A DNA stretch of 64,000 nt from Rhodosalinus sediminis (GCF_003385555.1 NZ_QOHR01000002.1:62001-126000); one strand, 5' to 3'; counted from the stretch's first letter, positions 54,200 to 63,969 are shown. Numbers and translations are program-made. The notes: generated by a model not told the origin, from the sequence alone.

Positions 54200-55683
54200 C
54201 AGCCCTCGAAGCGGTCGGCCACTAGCCGGTCGAGCGCCATGACGCCCCAGCCCGTCGCGCCCTTGGGCGCGAGCGCGGTGTCCTTGGCCACCCGCGCGAC
54301 GCCGGCGATGTCGATATGGACCCAGGGCGTGCCCTCCTTCACGAAACGGCCCAAGAACTGCGCCGCCGTGATCGATCCCGCCGAGCGGCCGCCCACGTTC
54401 TTCATGTCGGCGATGTCGGACTTCAGGAGCGCGTCGTAGCCCTCGCCCATCGGCAGGCGCCACGCGCCCTCGCCCTCCGCCTCGGCGGCCTTCTCGAGCG
54501 CGCCGCAGAGCGGATCGTCGTTGGAGAAGAGCCCGGCGCGCTCGTGCCCGAGCGCGATGATCATGGCCCCAGTCAGCGTGGCGAGATCGATCATGCCGGC
54601 GGGCGCGAACCGCTCCTGCGCGTACCACATCACATCGGCCAGCACGAGCCGGCCCTCGGCGTCGGTGTTGATGACCTCGATCGTGTCGCCCTTCATCGAG
54701 GTCAGAACGTCGCCGGGGCGGATCGCGGTGCCCGAGGGCATGTTTTCCACCAGCCCGACGAGGCCCACGACGTTGGCCTTCGCCTTGCGCCCCGCGAGCG
54801 CCTTCATCACGCCGGCGACGACGCCCGCGCCGCCCATATCCATGGTCATGTCCTCCATGCCCTGCGCGGGCTTGAGGGAGATGCCGCCGGTGTCGAAGAC
54901 CACGCCCTTGCCGCAGAGCGCGAGCGGCGCGGCGTCGGCCTCGCCCCCCTTCCACTGCATGACGACCACCTTGGAGGGCGCCGCCGAGCCCTGCCCCACG
55001 GCGAGCAGGCTGCCCATGCCGAGCTTTTCGAGCTCCGCCTCCTCGAGCACCTCGACCTCGATGCCCATGTCGGAGAGCGCGGCGAGCCGATCGGCGAACT
55101 CGGTCGTCGTCAGCACGTTGGCGGGCTCGCTGACGAGATCGCGGGTGAAGAACACGCCCTCGGCCACGGCGCGCCGGGGGGCGAAGGCGTCCTCGGCCTC
55201 CTCGGGCTTCGAGGTCCAGACGGTGATCGCGCCGGGGGTCTCCGGGTCGTCGGCGTCCTCACCCTTCGACTTGTGGACGTCGAAGGCGTAGCCGCGCAGC
55301 GCGGCGCCGAAGGCGAGCTCGTGCAGTTGCCGGCGGTTGGCGCCGATCACGGTGATCTCGCCGCCCTTCGCCGCGCGGGCGAGCGCCGCGCCGGCCTTGC
55401 GCGCGTCCGCCACGGTCGGGCGGGGCGGCAGGTTCACGATCTCGATCCCCTCGGCCGCGACGCCGGCGGGCCAGGAGAGCGTCATCGCCTCGCCGCGCTT
55501 GACCTTCTCGAAGGCGGGCGCGGCGACCGCGCGCTCCACGGCGCCCTTCGTTAGCCGGTTGAGCCGCCGCGCCACCTGATCGAGCCGGGCGCCCGGCTCG
55601 GCGAGGACGGCGATGCGCCCGCCCCGCTCGGCGAGCGCGTCGGCGTCGGGGGCTTCGAAACGGACGGAGGCGGGCACGGTCAT
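54199..55683 (-). CDS. pepA: Leucyl aminopeptidase (M17 family)
   Basis: PepA is a two-metal cytosolic aminopeptidase. The M17 signature NTDAEGRL is present, with metal ligands in GKGVVFDTGGISLKP, MDMGGAGVV and the NTDAEGRLVLAD block. The N-terminal domain (residues 1-160) is less conserved, as usual. It has 494 residues. It reads away from lptF across a 134-bp region. A role in protein turnover is expected; some PepA proteins also bind DNA. Confidence 0.96.
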   Translation of the reverse strand: MTVPASVRFEAPDADALAERGGRIAVLAEPGARLDQVARRLNRLTKGAVERAVAAPAFEKVKRGEAMTLSWPAGVAAEGIEIVNLPPRPTVADARKAGAALARAAKGGEITVIGANRRQLHELAFGAALRGYAFDVHKSKGEDADDPETPGAITVWTSKPEEAEDAFAPRRAVAEGVFFTRDLVSEPANVLTTTEFADRLAALSDMGIEVEVLEEAELEKLGMGSLLAVGQGSAAPSKVVVMQWKGGEADAAPLALCGKGVVFDTGGISLKPAQGMEDMTMDMGGAGVVAGVMKALAGRKAKANVVGLVGLVENMPSGTAIRPGDVLTSMKGDTIEVINTDAEGRLVLADVMWYAQERFAPAGMIDLATLTGAMIIALGHERAGLFSNDDPLCGALEKAAEAEGEGAWRLPMGEGYDALLKSDIADMKNVGGRSAGSITAAQFLGRFVKEGTPWVHIDIAGVARVAKDTALAPKGATGWGVMALDRLVADRFEG

Positions 55684-55773
55684 GGAAGGTCCTCTTCTCT
55701 GCTCGGATACGGCTCGCCCGAGTCCTAGAGCGCGTCCCGGCCGATGACCAGATTGGAGTTCACCCCCCCGGCG

Positions 55774-55791
55774 GGTTCCGGTAGGTTCCGG
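55774..55791. repeat. Short direct repeat in the pepA-lptF divergent region
   Basis: GGTTCCGG occurs twice with a 10-bp period, 27 nt before the lptF start. It could be a regulator site for the LPS export operon. This is based on pattern alone. Confidence 0.25.
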
Positions 55792-55817
55792 GACGCACCA
55801 CGCCCGAGGGGGAGCGC

Positions 55818-56945
55818 TTGGCGAGATTCGACCGATATCTGATCGGACAGCTCATGGTGCTGTTCGGCTTCTTCTCGCTCGTCCTCGTCGGCGTCTACTG
55901 GGTCAACCGGGCGGTGATCCTCTTCGACGACCTCGTGGCGGACGGCCACGCCGCGTCGATCTTCCTCGAGTTCACGCTGCTCTGGCTGCCCAAGGTGATC
56001 GCGCTCGTGCTGCCGATGGCGGCCTTCGCGGCGACGGTCTACGTGATCAACCGTCTCGCCGGCGAGAGCGAGCTGACCGTGATGCAGGCCACCGGCTTCT
56101 CGCCGTGGCGGATCGCGCGGCCCGTCGCGCTCTTCGGGCTGATCGTGGCGAGCCTGATGGCGGTGCTGACGAATTTTCTGGTCCCCGCGGCGGAGGCGGA
56201 GCTCGACCGGCGGGAGGTCGAAATCTCCGCCTCCGTCTCGGCGCGGCTCCTGCGCGAGGGCACCTTCCTGCATCCGACCGGCGGCGTGACCTTCTACATC
56301 CGCGAGATCACGCCGGAGGGCGCGCTGCGCGACGTCTATCTGTCCGACCGGCGGCGCGCGGACCGCCCGGTGACCTACACCGCCGAGCGCGCGTTCCTCG
56401 TGCGCGACGGCGAGAGCGCGCAGCTCGTCATGGTGGACGGCCTCGCGCAGACGCTGGAGGCGGGGGCGCAGCGCCTCTCGGTCACCCGCTTCGCCGAGTT
56501 CTCCTACGACGTCAGCCGCCTGATCGCCGCGGCGCGCCCGGCGCGCGACCGCCGCTCGCACCTGCCGACCCTCACGCTCCTGCGCGATCCCGCGGGCGTG
56601 GCCGAGCGCATCGGCACCTCCACCGCCCGCGTGCTGGAAGAGGCGCACATGCGGCTGCAGCAACCGCTGCTCGCCGTCGTGGCGGCGCTGATCGGCGCGG
56701 CGACGCTGCTCGCCGGGGGGTTCAGCCGCATGGGGCTCGGCCCGCAGATGGCGCTCGCCGTGCTCTTTCTCGTGGCGGTCAAGATGATCGAGGGCGCGCT
56801 CGGCAACCTCGTGCAGAGCGTCGCGCGGGCCTGGCCGGCCGTCTATCTGCCGAGCGTCGCGGGGCTCGCCATCGCGGGGGCGCTCCTGGCCTTCGCCGCG
56901 CGCACCCGGCGGCGGCCGGCCGCGAGCGAGGGCGCGGCGGCATGA
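55818..56945 (+). CDS. lptF: LPS export system permease LptF
   Basis: LptF is one of the two permeases of the LptB2FGC machine that lifts LPS out of the inner membrane. The protein has 375 residues, with N-terminal helices (RFDRYLIGQLMVLFGFFSLV), a periplasmic beta-jellyroll (residues about 135-245), and C-terminal helices containing MGLGPQMALAVLFLVAVKMI. The start is TTG at 55818, with GGGGGAG just upstream; the next in-frame ATG would remove the conserved first helix. Its stop overlaps lptG. LptB and LptC are elsewhere. Confidence 0.95.
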   Translation: MARFDRYLIGQLMVLFGFFSLVLVGVYWVNRAVILFDDLVADGHAASIFLEFTLLWLPKVIALVLPMAAFAATVYVINRLAGESELTVMQATGFSPWRIARPVALFGLIVASLMAVLTNFLVPAAEAELDRREVEISASVSARLLREGTFLHPTGGVTFYIREITPEGALRDVYLSDRRRADRPVTYTAERAFLVRDGESAQLVMVDGLAQTLEAGAQRLSVTRFAEFSYDVSRLIAAARPARDRRSHLPTLTLLRDPAGVAERIGTSTARVLEEAHMRLQQPLLAVVAALIGAATLLAGGFSRMGLGPQMALAVLFLVAVKMIEGALGNLVQSVARAWPAVYLPSVAGLAIAGALLAFAARTRRRPAASEGAAA

Positions 56946-58033
56946 CGCTGCATCGCTACTTCGCGCGCCGCTTCGCCGTGCTGTTTCTGGCCACGGCGGC
57001 CGCCATCGCGCTCTTCGTCGGGCTGATCGACCTCGTCGAGCAGGTGCGGCGCGCCGACGGGGCGCTCGGGTTCGGTCAGGTGCTGACGCTCACGCTCCTC
57101 AACCTGCCGACCGGCGTCTACGAATTCCTGCCGCTCGTCGTGATCCTCGCCGCGATCGCGCTCTTCCTCGGCCTCGCGCGGTCCTCCGAGCTTGTGGTGA
57201 CCCGCGCGGCGGGGCGCTCGGGGCTCGCGGTGCTCATCGGCCCGGTGATCGTCGCCGCGGTGATCGGCGCGCTCGCGGTGGCGATGCTGAACCCGATCGT
57301 CGCCGCGACCTCGAAGCGCTATTCCGAGCTGCGCGAGATCTACACCGGCGACGGTTCCGTGCTCTCGATCGGGCGCGAGGGGCTCTGGCTGCGCGAGGGC
57401 GGCGCCGGGGGGCAGACCGTGATCCGCGCGGCGCGCACCAATGCGGACGCCACGGTGCTCTTCGACGTCAGCTTCGTGGACTACGCCCAGGCCGGAGGGC
57501 CGGTGCGCCGGATCGAGGCGGCGCGCGCCGCGCTCGGCGACGAGGGCTGGACCCTCTCGGACGCCAAGCTCTGGCCGCTCGGCCCCGGCGTCACGCCGGA
57601 GGCGGGCGCAGAGCGCCACGACCGGCTCACGGTGCCCACGACGCTCACGCGGGAGCGGATCCGCGACCGGTTCGGGCAGCCGGACGCGGTGGCGATCTGG
57701 CGGCTGCCCGCGTTCATCGGCGACCTCGAGACGGCGGGTTTCTCGGCGCGCCGGCACGCCGTCTGGCTGCAGATGGAGCTCGCGCGGCCGGTCTTTCTCG
57801 TGGCGCTGGTGATCGTGGCGGCGGGCTTCACAATGCGCCACCCCCGCGCCGGGCGCACGGGGGTCAACGTGCTCGCGGCGGTGCTTCTGGGCTTCGGGCT
57901 GCACTACATCCGCAACCTCGCGCAGGTGCTGGGCGAGACGGGCCAGATCGCGCCGTGGATCGCCGCCTGGACGCCGCCGGTGGCGGCGCTGCTCCTCGCG
58001 CTCGGGCTTCTCCTGCAACGGGAGGAAGGCTGA
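56942..58033 (+). CDS. lptG: LPS export system permease LptG
   Basis: This is the LptF partner. The 363-residue protein begins LHRYFARRFAVLFLATAAAI and has the conserved PTGVYEFLPLVVILAAIALF second helix, a periplasmic jellyroll domain, and C-terminal helices with GFGLHYIRNLAQVLGETGQIAPW. The ATG overlaps the lptF stop (ATGA) and its own stop overlaps lptD (TGATG). The coupling should keep the two permeases in equal amounts. Confidence 0.96.
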   Translation: MTLHRYFARRFAVLFLATAAAIALFVGLIDLVEQVRRADGALGFGQVLTLTLLNLPTGVYEFLPLVVILAAIALFLGLARSSELVVTRAAGRSGLAVLIGPVIVAAVIGALAVAMLNPIVAATSKRYSELREIYTGDGSVLSIGREGLWLREGGAGGQTVIRAARTNADATVLFDVSFVDYAQAGGPVRRIEAARAALGDEGWTLSDAKLWPLGPGVTPEAGAERHDRLTVPTTLTRERIRDRFGQPDAVAIWRLPAFIGDLETAGFSARRHAVWLQMELARPVFLVALVIVAAGFTMRHPRAGRTGVNVLAAVLLGFGLHYIRNLAQVLGETGQIAPWIAAWTPPVAALLLALGLLLQREEG

Positions 58034-60171
58034 TGCGCGGGGGGCTTCGGGCCGTCGCCGCCGCTCTCGCCCTCGCCCTCGCGGCCTGGGGCGCCGAGGC
58101 GCAGCCGCAGGACGCGGCCGCAGCCCCGGCGATCCTCGTCGCCGACACCATCTACCTCGAAGGCGAGACGCGCCTCATCGCCGAGGGCGGCGTCGAGGTG
58201 GTGCAGGGCGCGCGCCGGCTGGAGGCCGCGCGCGTGACCTACGACGCGAGTGCGGAGCGGGTCGCGATCGAGGGCCCCTTGCGGCTGACCGACGGGGACG
58301 GCGCGGCGGTGCTCATCGCCGAAGCCGCCGCGCTCGACCTGGATCTCCGCGACGGGCTGATCCGCAGCGCGCGGCTGGTGCTCGACCGCCAGCTTCAGCT
58401 CGCCGCGGCGCGCATCGACCGCCGCGCGGGGCGCTACACCGTGCTCACCGACACCGCCGTCACCTCCTGCCAGGTCTGCGCCCGGGGCCGCGCGCCGCTC
58501 TGGCAGATCCGGGCGCGGCGCGTCCTCCACGACGAGGCGGCCCGGCAGCTCTATTTCGACGGCGCGCAGCTGCGGGTCTTCGACGTGCCGGTGCTCTACC
58601 TGCCCCGGCTGCGGCTGCCCGATCCGACGAACCGCCGCGCCCGCGGCTTTCTGGTGCCCGAGGTCCGCAGCACCACGCAGATCGGGGCGGGTCTGCGCCT
58701 GCCCTATTTCATCCCGCTCGGCCCGCATCGCGACCTGACGGTGGCCCCGCTGCTCTCGCCCGAGACGCGCACGCTCTTCTTCCGCTACCGGCAGGCCATG
58801 CGCCGCGGCGACCTCATGCTGCGCGGGGCGCTGAGCTCGGACGACCTGCGCCCGGACCGGCTGCGCGGCTATCTGTTCGCGGACGGCGAGGTGGCGCTGG
58901 GGCGGGGATATCGCCTCACCTTCGGGCTCAAGACGACCTCGGACGAGCTCTACCTCGCCGAATACGGCGTGACCGACACCGACCGGCTGCAGAGCGAGGT
59001 GGCGATCTCGCGGGTCCGCCGGACCGGCGTCGACACGGCGCGGCTCGCCTATTACCAGTCCCTGCGCGCCGGCGAGGCGAACGCGACGCTGCCCTCGCTC
59101 GTCCTCGACGCCGCGCGCGAGCGCCGGGTCGCCCTGCCCCGCATCGGCGGCGACCTGCGCCTCTTCGCGGATCTGCACGCCCACCGCCGCGCCTCCGACC
59201 GGGACGGCGTCGGACGCGACATGGCGCGCCTCTCGGCGGGCGCGCTCTGGACACGGGCCTGGACCGGCGCGGCGGGGCTGCGCTTCGGGCTGACGGCGGG
59301 GCTGCGCGCGGACGGGTTCCGAGTGCGCCAGGACAGCGCCGCGGCGCCGCGCGCGGCGGTGGTCACGCCCGCCGCCCGGGCGACGCTGCGCTGGCCCCTC
59401 CTGCGCCGGCGGGCCGGCGGCGCGCGTCACCTGCTGGAGCCGGTCGCGATGGTCGCCTGGTCCGGGGGGTCGCGCCCGGACGTGCCCAACGAGGCGAGCA
59501 CCACGCCCGAGTTAGACACCGCCAACCTGCTGGCGCTCAGCCGGTTCCCCAGCGCCGACCGGCAGGAGCGCGGCTGGCGCGCGGCCGGCGGGCTGCGCTG
59601 GCGGCGCGTCGCGCCCGAGGGGCCGGACGTGGGCCTGACGCTGGGGCGCGTCTGGCGGCGCGAGGCGGAGGACGCCTTCAGCGCCACCTCCGGGCTCGAC
59701 GGCCGGCGCTCGGACTGGCTGTTGGCGGGGGAACTGGACCTCGCGCACGGGCTGGACATCGCCGCGCGCGGCATCATCGGCCCGCAATTCGACGTGCCGC
59801 GCGCCGAGGCGCGGGCGCGCTGGCGCACGGAGCGGCTGGATCTTTCGGCGACCTACCTCCTTCTGGAAAAGGACGCGGCCGAGGGACGGGACGACTCGCT
59901 GTCGGAATGGGGCCTCGACGGGCGCTACCGCCTCACGCGGCACTGGACCGGCTCGGCCGGGTATCGCTACGATCTGGCGCAGGACAGCGCGGCGCGCGCG
60001 GACCTCGATCTCGTCTACACGAACGAGTGCGTGGCGGTCCGCCTTTCCGCCTCGCGGACCTTCGCCAGTTCCGTTACGCTCGAGGGCAGCACGGATTTCG
60101 GGCTGACCGTCGCGCTGAAAGGGTTTAGCACGGGCGACAGCGCCAAGGAGGACCGACGCAGATGCAACTGA
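58033..60171 (+). CDS. lptD: LPS-assembly outer-membrane protein LptD
   Basis: LptD is the outer-membrane barrel that inserts LPS into the outer leaflet. The 712-residue precursor has a signal peptide (RAVAAALALALAAWGAEA), an N-terminal OstA/LptA-like beta-jellyroll (ILVADTIYLEGETRLIAEGG), and a large barrel domain with alternating aromatic strands, ending with FGLTVALKGFSTG. The family block VLYLPRLRLPDPTNRRARGF is present. It overlaps surA by 10 bp. SurA next door is the chaperone that helps fold it. Confidence 0.94.
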   Translation: MRGGLRAVAAALALALAAWGAEAQPQDAAAAPAILVADTIYLEGETRLIAEGGVEVVQGARRLEAARVTYDASAERVAIEGPLRLTDGDGAAVLIAEAAALDLDLRDGLIRSARLVLDRQLQLAAARIDRRAGRYTVLTDTAVTSCQVCARGRAPLWQIRARRVLHDEAARQLYFDGAQLRVFDVPVLYLPRLRLPDPTNRRARGFLVPEVRSTTQIGAGLRLPYFIPLGPHRDLTVAPLLSPETRTLFFRYRQAMRRGDLMLRGALSSDDLRPDRLRGYLFADGEVALGRGYRLTFGLKTTSDELYLAEYGVTDTDRLQSEVAISRVRRTGVDTARLAYYQSLRAGEANATLPSLVLDAARERRVALPRIGGDLRLFADLHAHRRASDRDGVGRDMARLSAGALWTRAWTGAAGLRFGLTAGLRADGFRVRQDSAAAPRAAVVTPAARATLRWPLLRRRAGGARHLLEPVAMVAWSGGSRPDVPNEASTTPELDTANLLALSRFPSADRQERGWRAAGGLRWRRVAPEGPDVGLTLGRVWRREAEDAFSATSGLDGRRSDWLLAGELDLAHGLDIAARGIIGPQFDVPRAEARARWRTERLDLSATYLLLEKDAAEGRDDSLSEWGLDGRYRLTRHWTGSAGYRYDLAQDSAARADLDLVYTNECVAVRLSASRTFASSVTLEGSTDFGLTVALKGFSTGDSAKEDRRRCN

Positions 60172-61409
60172 CGCGACCGACCGCCGCCACGCGTCTCCTG
60201 GCCGCCGGGTGTCTGGCGCTCGCCGCCATCCTCGCCGCCGGCGCCACGGCAGCGCAGGGCCTGTTCTCGCCGGCGATCGTGGTGAACGACACGGTGATCT
60301 CGCGCTTCGACGTCGAGCAGCGCGCGCGGTTTCTCTCCCTGCTCAACACGCCCGGCGACATCGAGGCGACGGCGCGCGAGCAGCTCATCGACGAGAGCCT
60401 GCAACTCGCCGAGGCGGCGCGCCTCGATCGCCTGCCCGACGCGGAGGCCGTCGAGCGCGGCATGGCCGAATTCGCCGCCCGCGGCGACCTGAGCACCGAG
60501 GACTTCGTCGCGCTCCTCGCCGAACAGGGGGTCGACGCCGCCACCTTCGAGCGCTTCGTGCGCGCCGGCGTCGCTTGGCGGGGCGTCGTGCGCGCGCGCT
60601 TCGGCGGCCGGGCGCGGCCGTCGGAGGCGGCCGTGGACCGCGCCATCGCCGGCGCGGGCGCCACGTCGAACCTGCGCGTGCTTCTGTCCGAGATCGTGCT
60701 GCCCGCGCCGCCCGGACAGGCGCAGGCCGCGCGGGCCGAGGCGGAGCGCCTCTCGGAGATCACCTCGGTCGAGGCCTTCTCGGAGGCCGCGCGCACGCTC
60801 TCGGCGAGCCCCTCGGCGCGGGACGGCGGCCGGCTCGACTGGCAGCCGATCACCCGCTACCCGCAGCAACTGCGCCCGGCGCTTCTGTCGCTCGCCCCCG
60901 GCGAGGTGACGGACCCGCTCCCGCTCGAGGGCGCGGTCGCCCTCCTGCAACTGCGCGCGATCGACGAAGCCGCCTACGAGGCGCCGGAGGTCGCTGAAAT
61001 CGACTACGCCACCTACCTGATCCCCGGCGGGCGCAGCGAGAGCGCGCTCACCGAGGCTCGCCGCATCCGCACGCAGGTGGACCGCTGCGACGACCTCTAC
61101 GGCATCGCCAAGGAGCAACCGGACGAGCGGCTCGTCCGCGAGAGCGCCGCGCCCGGGGATCTGCCGCGGGACGTGGCGCTGGAACTGGCCCGGCTCGACG
61201 CCGGCGAAGTATCCACCGCCCTCACGCGGACCGGGCCGGACGGCGCCCCCGCGCTGATGGTCCTCACGCTCTGCCAGCGCACGCCCGCCGCGGTGGTGGA
61301 CACGCCCCGCGACGAGGTGGCGCGCGCCCTGCTCAACCGCCGCCTCGAATCGCTTGCCGAAGGGTACCTGCAGCAGCTCAGGGCGAACGCGCGCATCGTC
61401 GAACCATGA
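60162..61409 (+). CDS. surA: Periplasmic chaperone/prolyl isomerase SurA
   Basis: SurA escorts outer-membrane proteins such as LptD across the periplasm. The 415-residue precursor has a signal peptide (LLAAGCLALAAILAAGATAA) and the N-domain FSPAIVVNDTVISRFDVEQR. A parvulin-type region spans about residues 165-270 (LRVLLSEIVLPA, SAREGG-like SPSARDGGRLDW). The second PPIase unit is reduced. AAGGAGG is placed well before the ATG, inside the end of lptD. Its stop overlaps pdxA. Confidence 0.93.
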   Translation: MQLTRPTAATRLLAAGCLALAAILAAGATAAQGLFSPAIVVNDTVISRFDVEQRARFLSLLNTPGDIEATAREQLIDESLQLAEAARLDRLPDAEAVERGMAEFAARGDLSTEDFVALLAEQGVDAATFERFVRAGVAWRGVVRARFGGRARPSEAAVDRAIAGAGATSNLRVLLSEIVLPAPPGQAQAARAEAERLSEITSVEAFSEAARTLSASPSARDGGRLDWQPITRYPQQLRPALLSLAPGEVTDPLPLEGAVALLQLRAIDEAAYEAPEVAEIDYATYLIPGGRSESALTEARRIRTQVDRCDDLYGIAKEQPDERLVRESAAPGDLPRDVALELARLDAGEVSTALTRTGPDGAPALMVLTLCQRTPAAVVDTPRDEVARALLNRRLESLAEGYLQQLRANARIVEP

Positions 61410-62377
61410 GCGCGCGCCCCGTCGCCGTCACCTGCGGCGAGCCCGCCGGCATCGGCCCGGAACTCGCGGCGAAGGCCTGGGAAAAGCTCGGCGCCACCCT
61501 GCCCTTCTTCCTGATCGGCGACCCCCGCCACCTGCCCGCCGGCACGCCCGTCGCCGAGATCGCGGCACCGGAGGAGGCCGCGGGCGCGGCGGCGCACGGT
61601 CTGCCCGTCCTCGCGCATCCCTTCCCGGCCGCCGCGACGCCGGGCCGCCCCGACCCGCGCAACGCCCAAGGCGTGATCGACGCGATCGCGCGGGGCGTCG
61701 CGCTCGTGCAGGAGGGCGCTGCCGGCGCGGTCTGCACGCTGCCCATCCACAAGCAGGCGCTGGCCGAGGGGGCGGGCTTCGCCTACCCGGGGCACACCGA
61801 ATACCTCGCCGCGCTCGCGGGCGTGGACGATGTGGTGATGATGCTCGCCTCGCCGGAGCTTCGCGTTGTGCCGGCGACGATCCACATTCCCCTGTCCGAG
61901 GTGCCCGGTGCGCTGACCGCAGCGCACCTCGAGACCGTGCTGCGCCTCACGCACGACGGCCTTCGCACACGCTTCGGCCTCGCCCGGCCACGCATCGCGG
62001 TCGCGGGGCTCAACCCGCATGCCGGCGAAGGCGGGCGGATGGGCCGCGAGGAGATCGAGGTGATCGCCCCCGTCCTCGACCGACTCCGCGCCGAGGGCAT
62101 GGACCTCGACGGCCCGCGCGCGGCCGACACGATGTTCCACGCCGCCGCCCGCGCGGGCTACGACGCGGCGGTGGCGATGTACCACGACCAGGCGCTGATC
62201 CCGATCAAGACGCTGGATTTCGACCGCGGCGTGAACCTGACGCTCGGGCTGCCCTTCGTGCGGACCTCGCCCGATCACGGCACCGCCTTCGACATCGCCG
62301 GCACCGGGCGGGCGAACGCCGCCTCCACCGTGGCGGCCCTGCGCCTCGCGGCGGAGCTCGCGGGAGGTGAGGCATGA
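61406..62377 (+). CDS. pdxA: 4-hydroxythreonine-4-phosphate dehydrogenase
   Basis: PdxA oxidises 4-phosphohydroxy-threonine in vitamin B6 synthesis. The 323-residue protein opens [20 protein letters not shown] and carries its metal-binding histidines in [23 protein letters not shown], and [15 protein letters not shown]. The C terminus [17 protein letters not shown] is conserved. ATG overlaps the surA stop. surA-pdxA-rsmA is a long-conserved proteobacterial order. Confidence 0.97.
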   Translation: MSARPVAVTCGEPAGIGPELAAKAWEKLGATLPFFLIGDPRHLPAGTPVAEIAAPEEAAGAAAHGLPVLAHPFPAAATPGRPDPRNAQGVIDAIARGVALVQEGAAGAVCTLPIHKQALAEGAGFAYPGHTEYLAALAGVDDVVMMLASPELRVVPATIHIPLSEVPGALTAAHLETVLRLTHDGLRTRFGLARPRIAVAGLNPHAGEGGRMGREEIEVIAPVLDRLRAEGMDLDGPRAADTMFHAAARAGYDAAVAMYHDQALIPIKTLDFDRGVNLTLGLPFVRTSPDHGTAFDIAGTGRANAASTVAALRLAAELAGGEA

Positions 62378-62478
62378 GCGTCGCGGAGAAAATTCTTCGT
62401 CCGAGGAATTTTCGGCGCGCCTCGTCCGTCGGCGAATTTTCGTACGAAAATTCGCCCTGCGCCGCGCGAGCCGGATGA
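62374..62478 (+). CDS. Putative 34-codon ORF coupled to pdxA and rsmA
   Basis: The ATG at 62374 overlaps the pdxA stop (ATGA), and the TGA at 62476-62478 overlaps the rsmA start (ATGA). The deduced peptide begins [15 protein letters not shown] and ends SPCAARAG; it matches nothing I know. Most of it is encoded by palindromic hairpins, so it may be an accident of an inserted element rather than a selected gene. Ribosomes leaving pdxA could still read through it to rsmA, which has no clear ribosome-binding site of its own. Confidence 0.35.
   Translation: MSVAEKILRPRNFRRASSVGEFSYENSPCAARAG
62388..62456 (+). repeat. Palindromic hairpin element between pdxA and rsmA
   Basis: The first stem is GAAAATTC (62388-62395) with GAATTTTC (62406-62413). 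The second is a perfect 26-bp palindrome, GGCGAATTTTCGT joined to ACGAAAATTCGCC (62431-62456). The AAAATT core and GC ends resemble the hairpin at 5669. The insert is flanked by the 7-bp direct repeat ATGAGCG. Confidence 0.75.
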
Positions 62479-63314
62479 GCGCGCTCGCCGACCTGCCGCC
62501 GCTGCGCGCGGTGATCGCGCGCCACGGGCTCGCCGCGCGCAAGGCGCTCGGGCAGAACTTCATCCTCGATCTGAACCTGACCCGCCGGATCGCGCGCACC
62601 GCGGGCGACCTTTCGGGCGCGGACGTCTTCGAGGTGGGCCCCGGCCCCGGCGGGCTCACCCGCGGGCTGTTGATGGAGGGGGCGCGGCATGTCCTCGCCG
62701 TGGAGAAGGACCCGCGCTGCCTGCACGCGCTGGAGGAGATCGCCGCCGCCGCGCCGGGCCGGCTCACCGTCCTGCAGGGCGACGCGCTGGAGATCGACCC
62801 GCGCGATCATCTCACGCCGCCGATCCGGATCGTCGCCAACCTGCCCTACAACGTCGGCACCGAGCTCCTCGTGCGCTGGCTCACGCCGCCGGTCTGGCCG
62901 CCCGCGTGGGAAAGCCTGACGCTCATGTTCCAGCGCGAGGTGGCCGATCGGATCGTGGCCGAGCCGGGCAGCAAGGCCTACGGCCGGCTGGCCGTGCTGG
63001 CGCAGTGGCGCTGCGACGCGCGGATCGCTTTCACGCTGCCGCCCGCGGCCTTCACCCCGCCCCCCAAGGTGGCCTCGGCGGTGGTGCATCTGGAGGCGTT
63101 GCCGGCGCCGCGCTTTCCCGCGCCCGCGGAAGCGCTGCAGCGCTTGACCGCCGCGGCCTTCAACCAGCGCCGGAAGATGCTGCGCGCCGCGCTCAAGGGC
63201 CTCGCCCCGGACATCGAGGACCGGCTCGCCGAGGCGGGGATCGCCCCCACCGCGCGGGCCGAGACCGTGCCGCTCGAGAAGTTCTGCGCCCTCGCCCGCG
63301 CGCTGGCGCGCTAG
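62475..63314 (+). CDS. rsmA: 16S rRNA dimethyladenosine transferase
   Basis: RsmA (KsgA) dimethylates the two adjacent adenines near the 3' end of 16S rRNA during ribosome assembly. The SAM-binding block [15 protein letters not shown] and the catalytic motif [13 protein letters not shown] are clear. [17 protein letters not shown] opens the fold and [18 protein letters not shown] ends it. The protein has 279 residues. The start at 62475 fits the family N terminus. The stop is 4 bp from the convergent DUF4167 gene. Confidence 0.97.
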   Translation: MSALADLPPLRAVIARHGLAARKALGQNFILDLNLTRRIARTAGDLSGADVFEVGPGPGGLTRGLLMEGARHVLAVEKDPRCLHALEEIAAAAPGRLTVLQGDALEIDPRDHLTPPIRIVANLPYNVGTELLVRWLTPPVWPPAWESLTLMFQREVADRIVAEPGSKAYGRLAVLAQWRCDARIAFTLPPAAFTPPPKVASAVVHLEALPAPRFPAPAEALQRLTAAAFNQRRKMLRAALKGLAPDIEDRLAEAGIAPTARAETVPLEKFCALARALAR

Positions 63315-63318
63315 GCGC

Positions 63319-63969
63319 TCACTCGGCGGCGGCCTTGCCGCCTTCGGAGCCCTCGCCGCCGGAGCTCTCGCCGCCCTCGGACGCGCCCGTCTCGCGCGAC
63401 TGTCCGCCGCCGGACTTGCCGCCCTTGTCGGTCTCGCCCTTGCCGGCCTCGCCTTTCGCGGCGTCCCCCTTCGCGCCGTCGCTCTTGCGGCTGCGGGGCT
63501 TGCGGGCGCGCGGCTTGGGCTTCGGCGCCTCTTCCGGCGTCTCGACGAGCGTGCTGTCGCCCTCGGGCGCGGCGCCCTCGGGCGTCTCGGCCGGCGCCGC
63601 GGCCGCCTCGGCGGCGCCGCCCTTGCCGCCGCTCTCGCGCTCCTGGCGCTCGGCGCGCTCACGGTCGCGCTGCGCCTGGCGTTCGCGGTTCTCGCGTTCC
63701 TGCTGCTCGCGGCGCGCGTCCTGCTCGCGCTGCGCCTCGGAAAGGAGCCGCAGGTAGTGCTCGGCGTGCTGCTGGAAGTTCTCGGCCGCGACGCGATCGT
63801 TCGCCAGCCCCGCATCGCGCGCCAGCTGGTTGTACTTGTCGATGATCTGCTGCGGCGTGCCGCGGACCTTGCCCTCCGGGCCCGAGCTGTCGAAGACCCG
63901 GTTGACGACGTTGCCCACCGAACGGGAGCGGTTCGATTTCGACCGCGACCTGGGTTTGGAAGATCTCAT
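63319..63969 (-). CDS. DUF4167 domain protein
   Basis: The N-terminal 85 residues are the conserved domain: basic RSRSKSNRSRSVGNVVNRVF, then FDSSGPEGKVRGTPQQIIDK and ENFQQHAEHYLRLLSEAQRE. Residues 85-110 are a charged coiled coil (QEREN/RERAERQ repeats). The C-terminal 100 residues are low-complexity Ala/Gly/Glu/Lys. The family is alphaproteobacterial, and the basic N terminus suggests RNA binding; its role is not established. The 216-residue protein is complete in the window. Confidence 0.88.
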   Translation of the reverse strand: MRSSKPRSRSKSNRSRSVGNVVNRVFDSSGPEGKVRGTPQQIIDKYNQLARDAGLANDRVAAENFQQHAEHYLRLLSEAQREQDARREQQERENRERQAQRDRERAERQERESGGKGGAAEAAAAPAETPEGAAPEGDSTLVETPEEAPKPKPRARKPRSRKSDGAKGDAAKGEAGKGETDKGGKSGGGQSRETGASEGGESSGGEGSEGGKAAAE

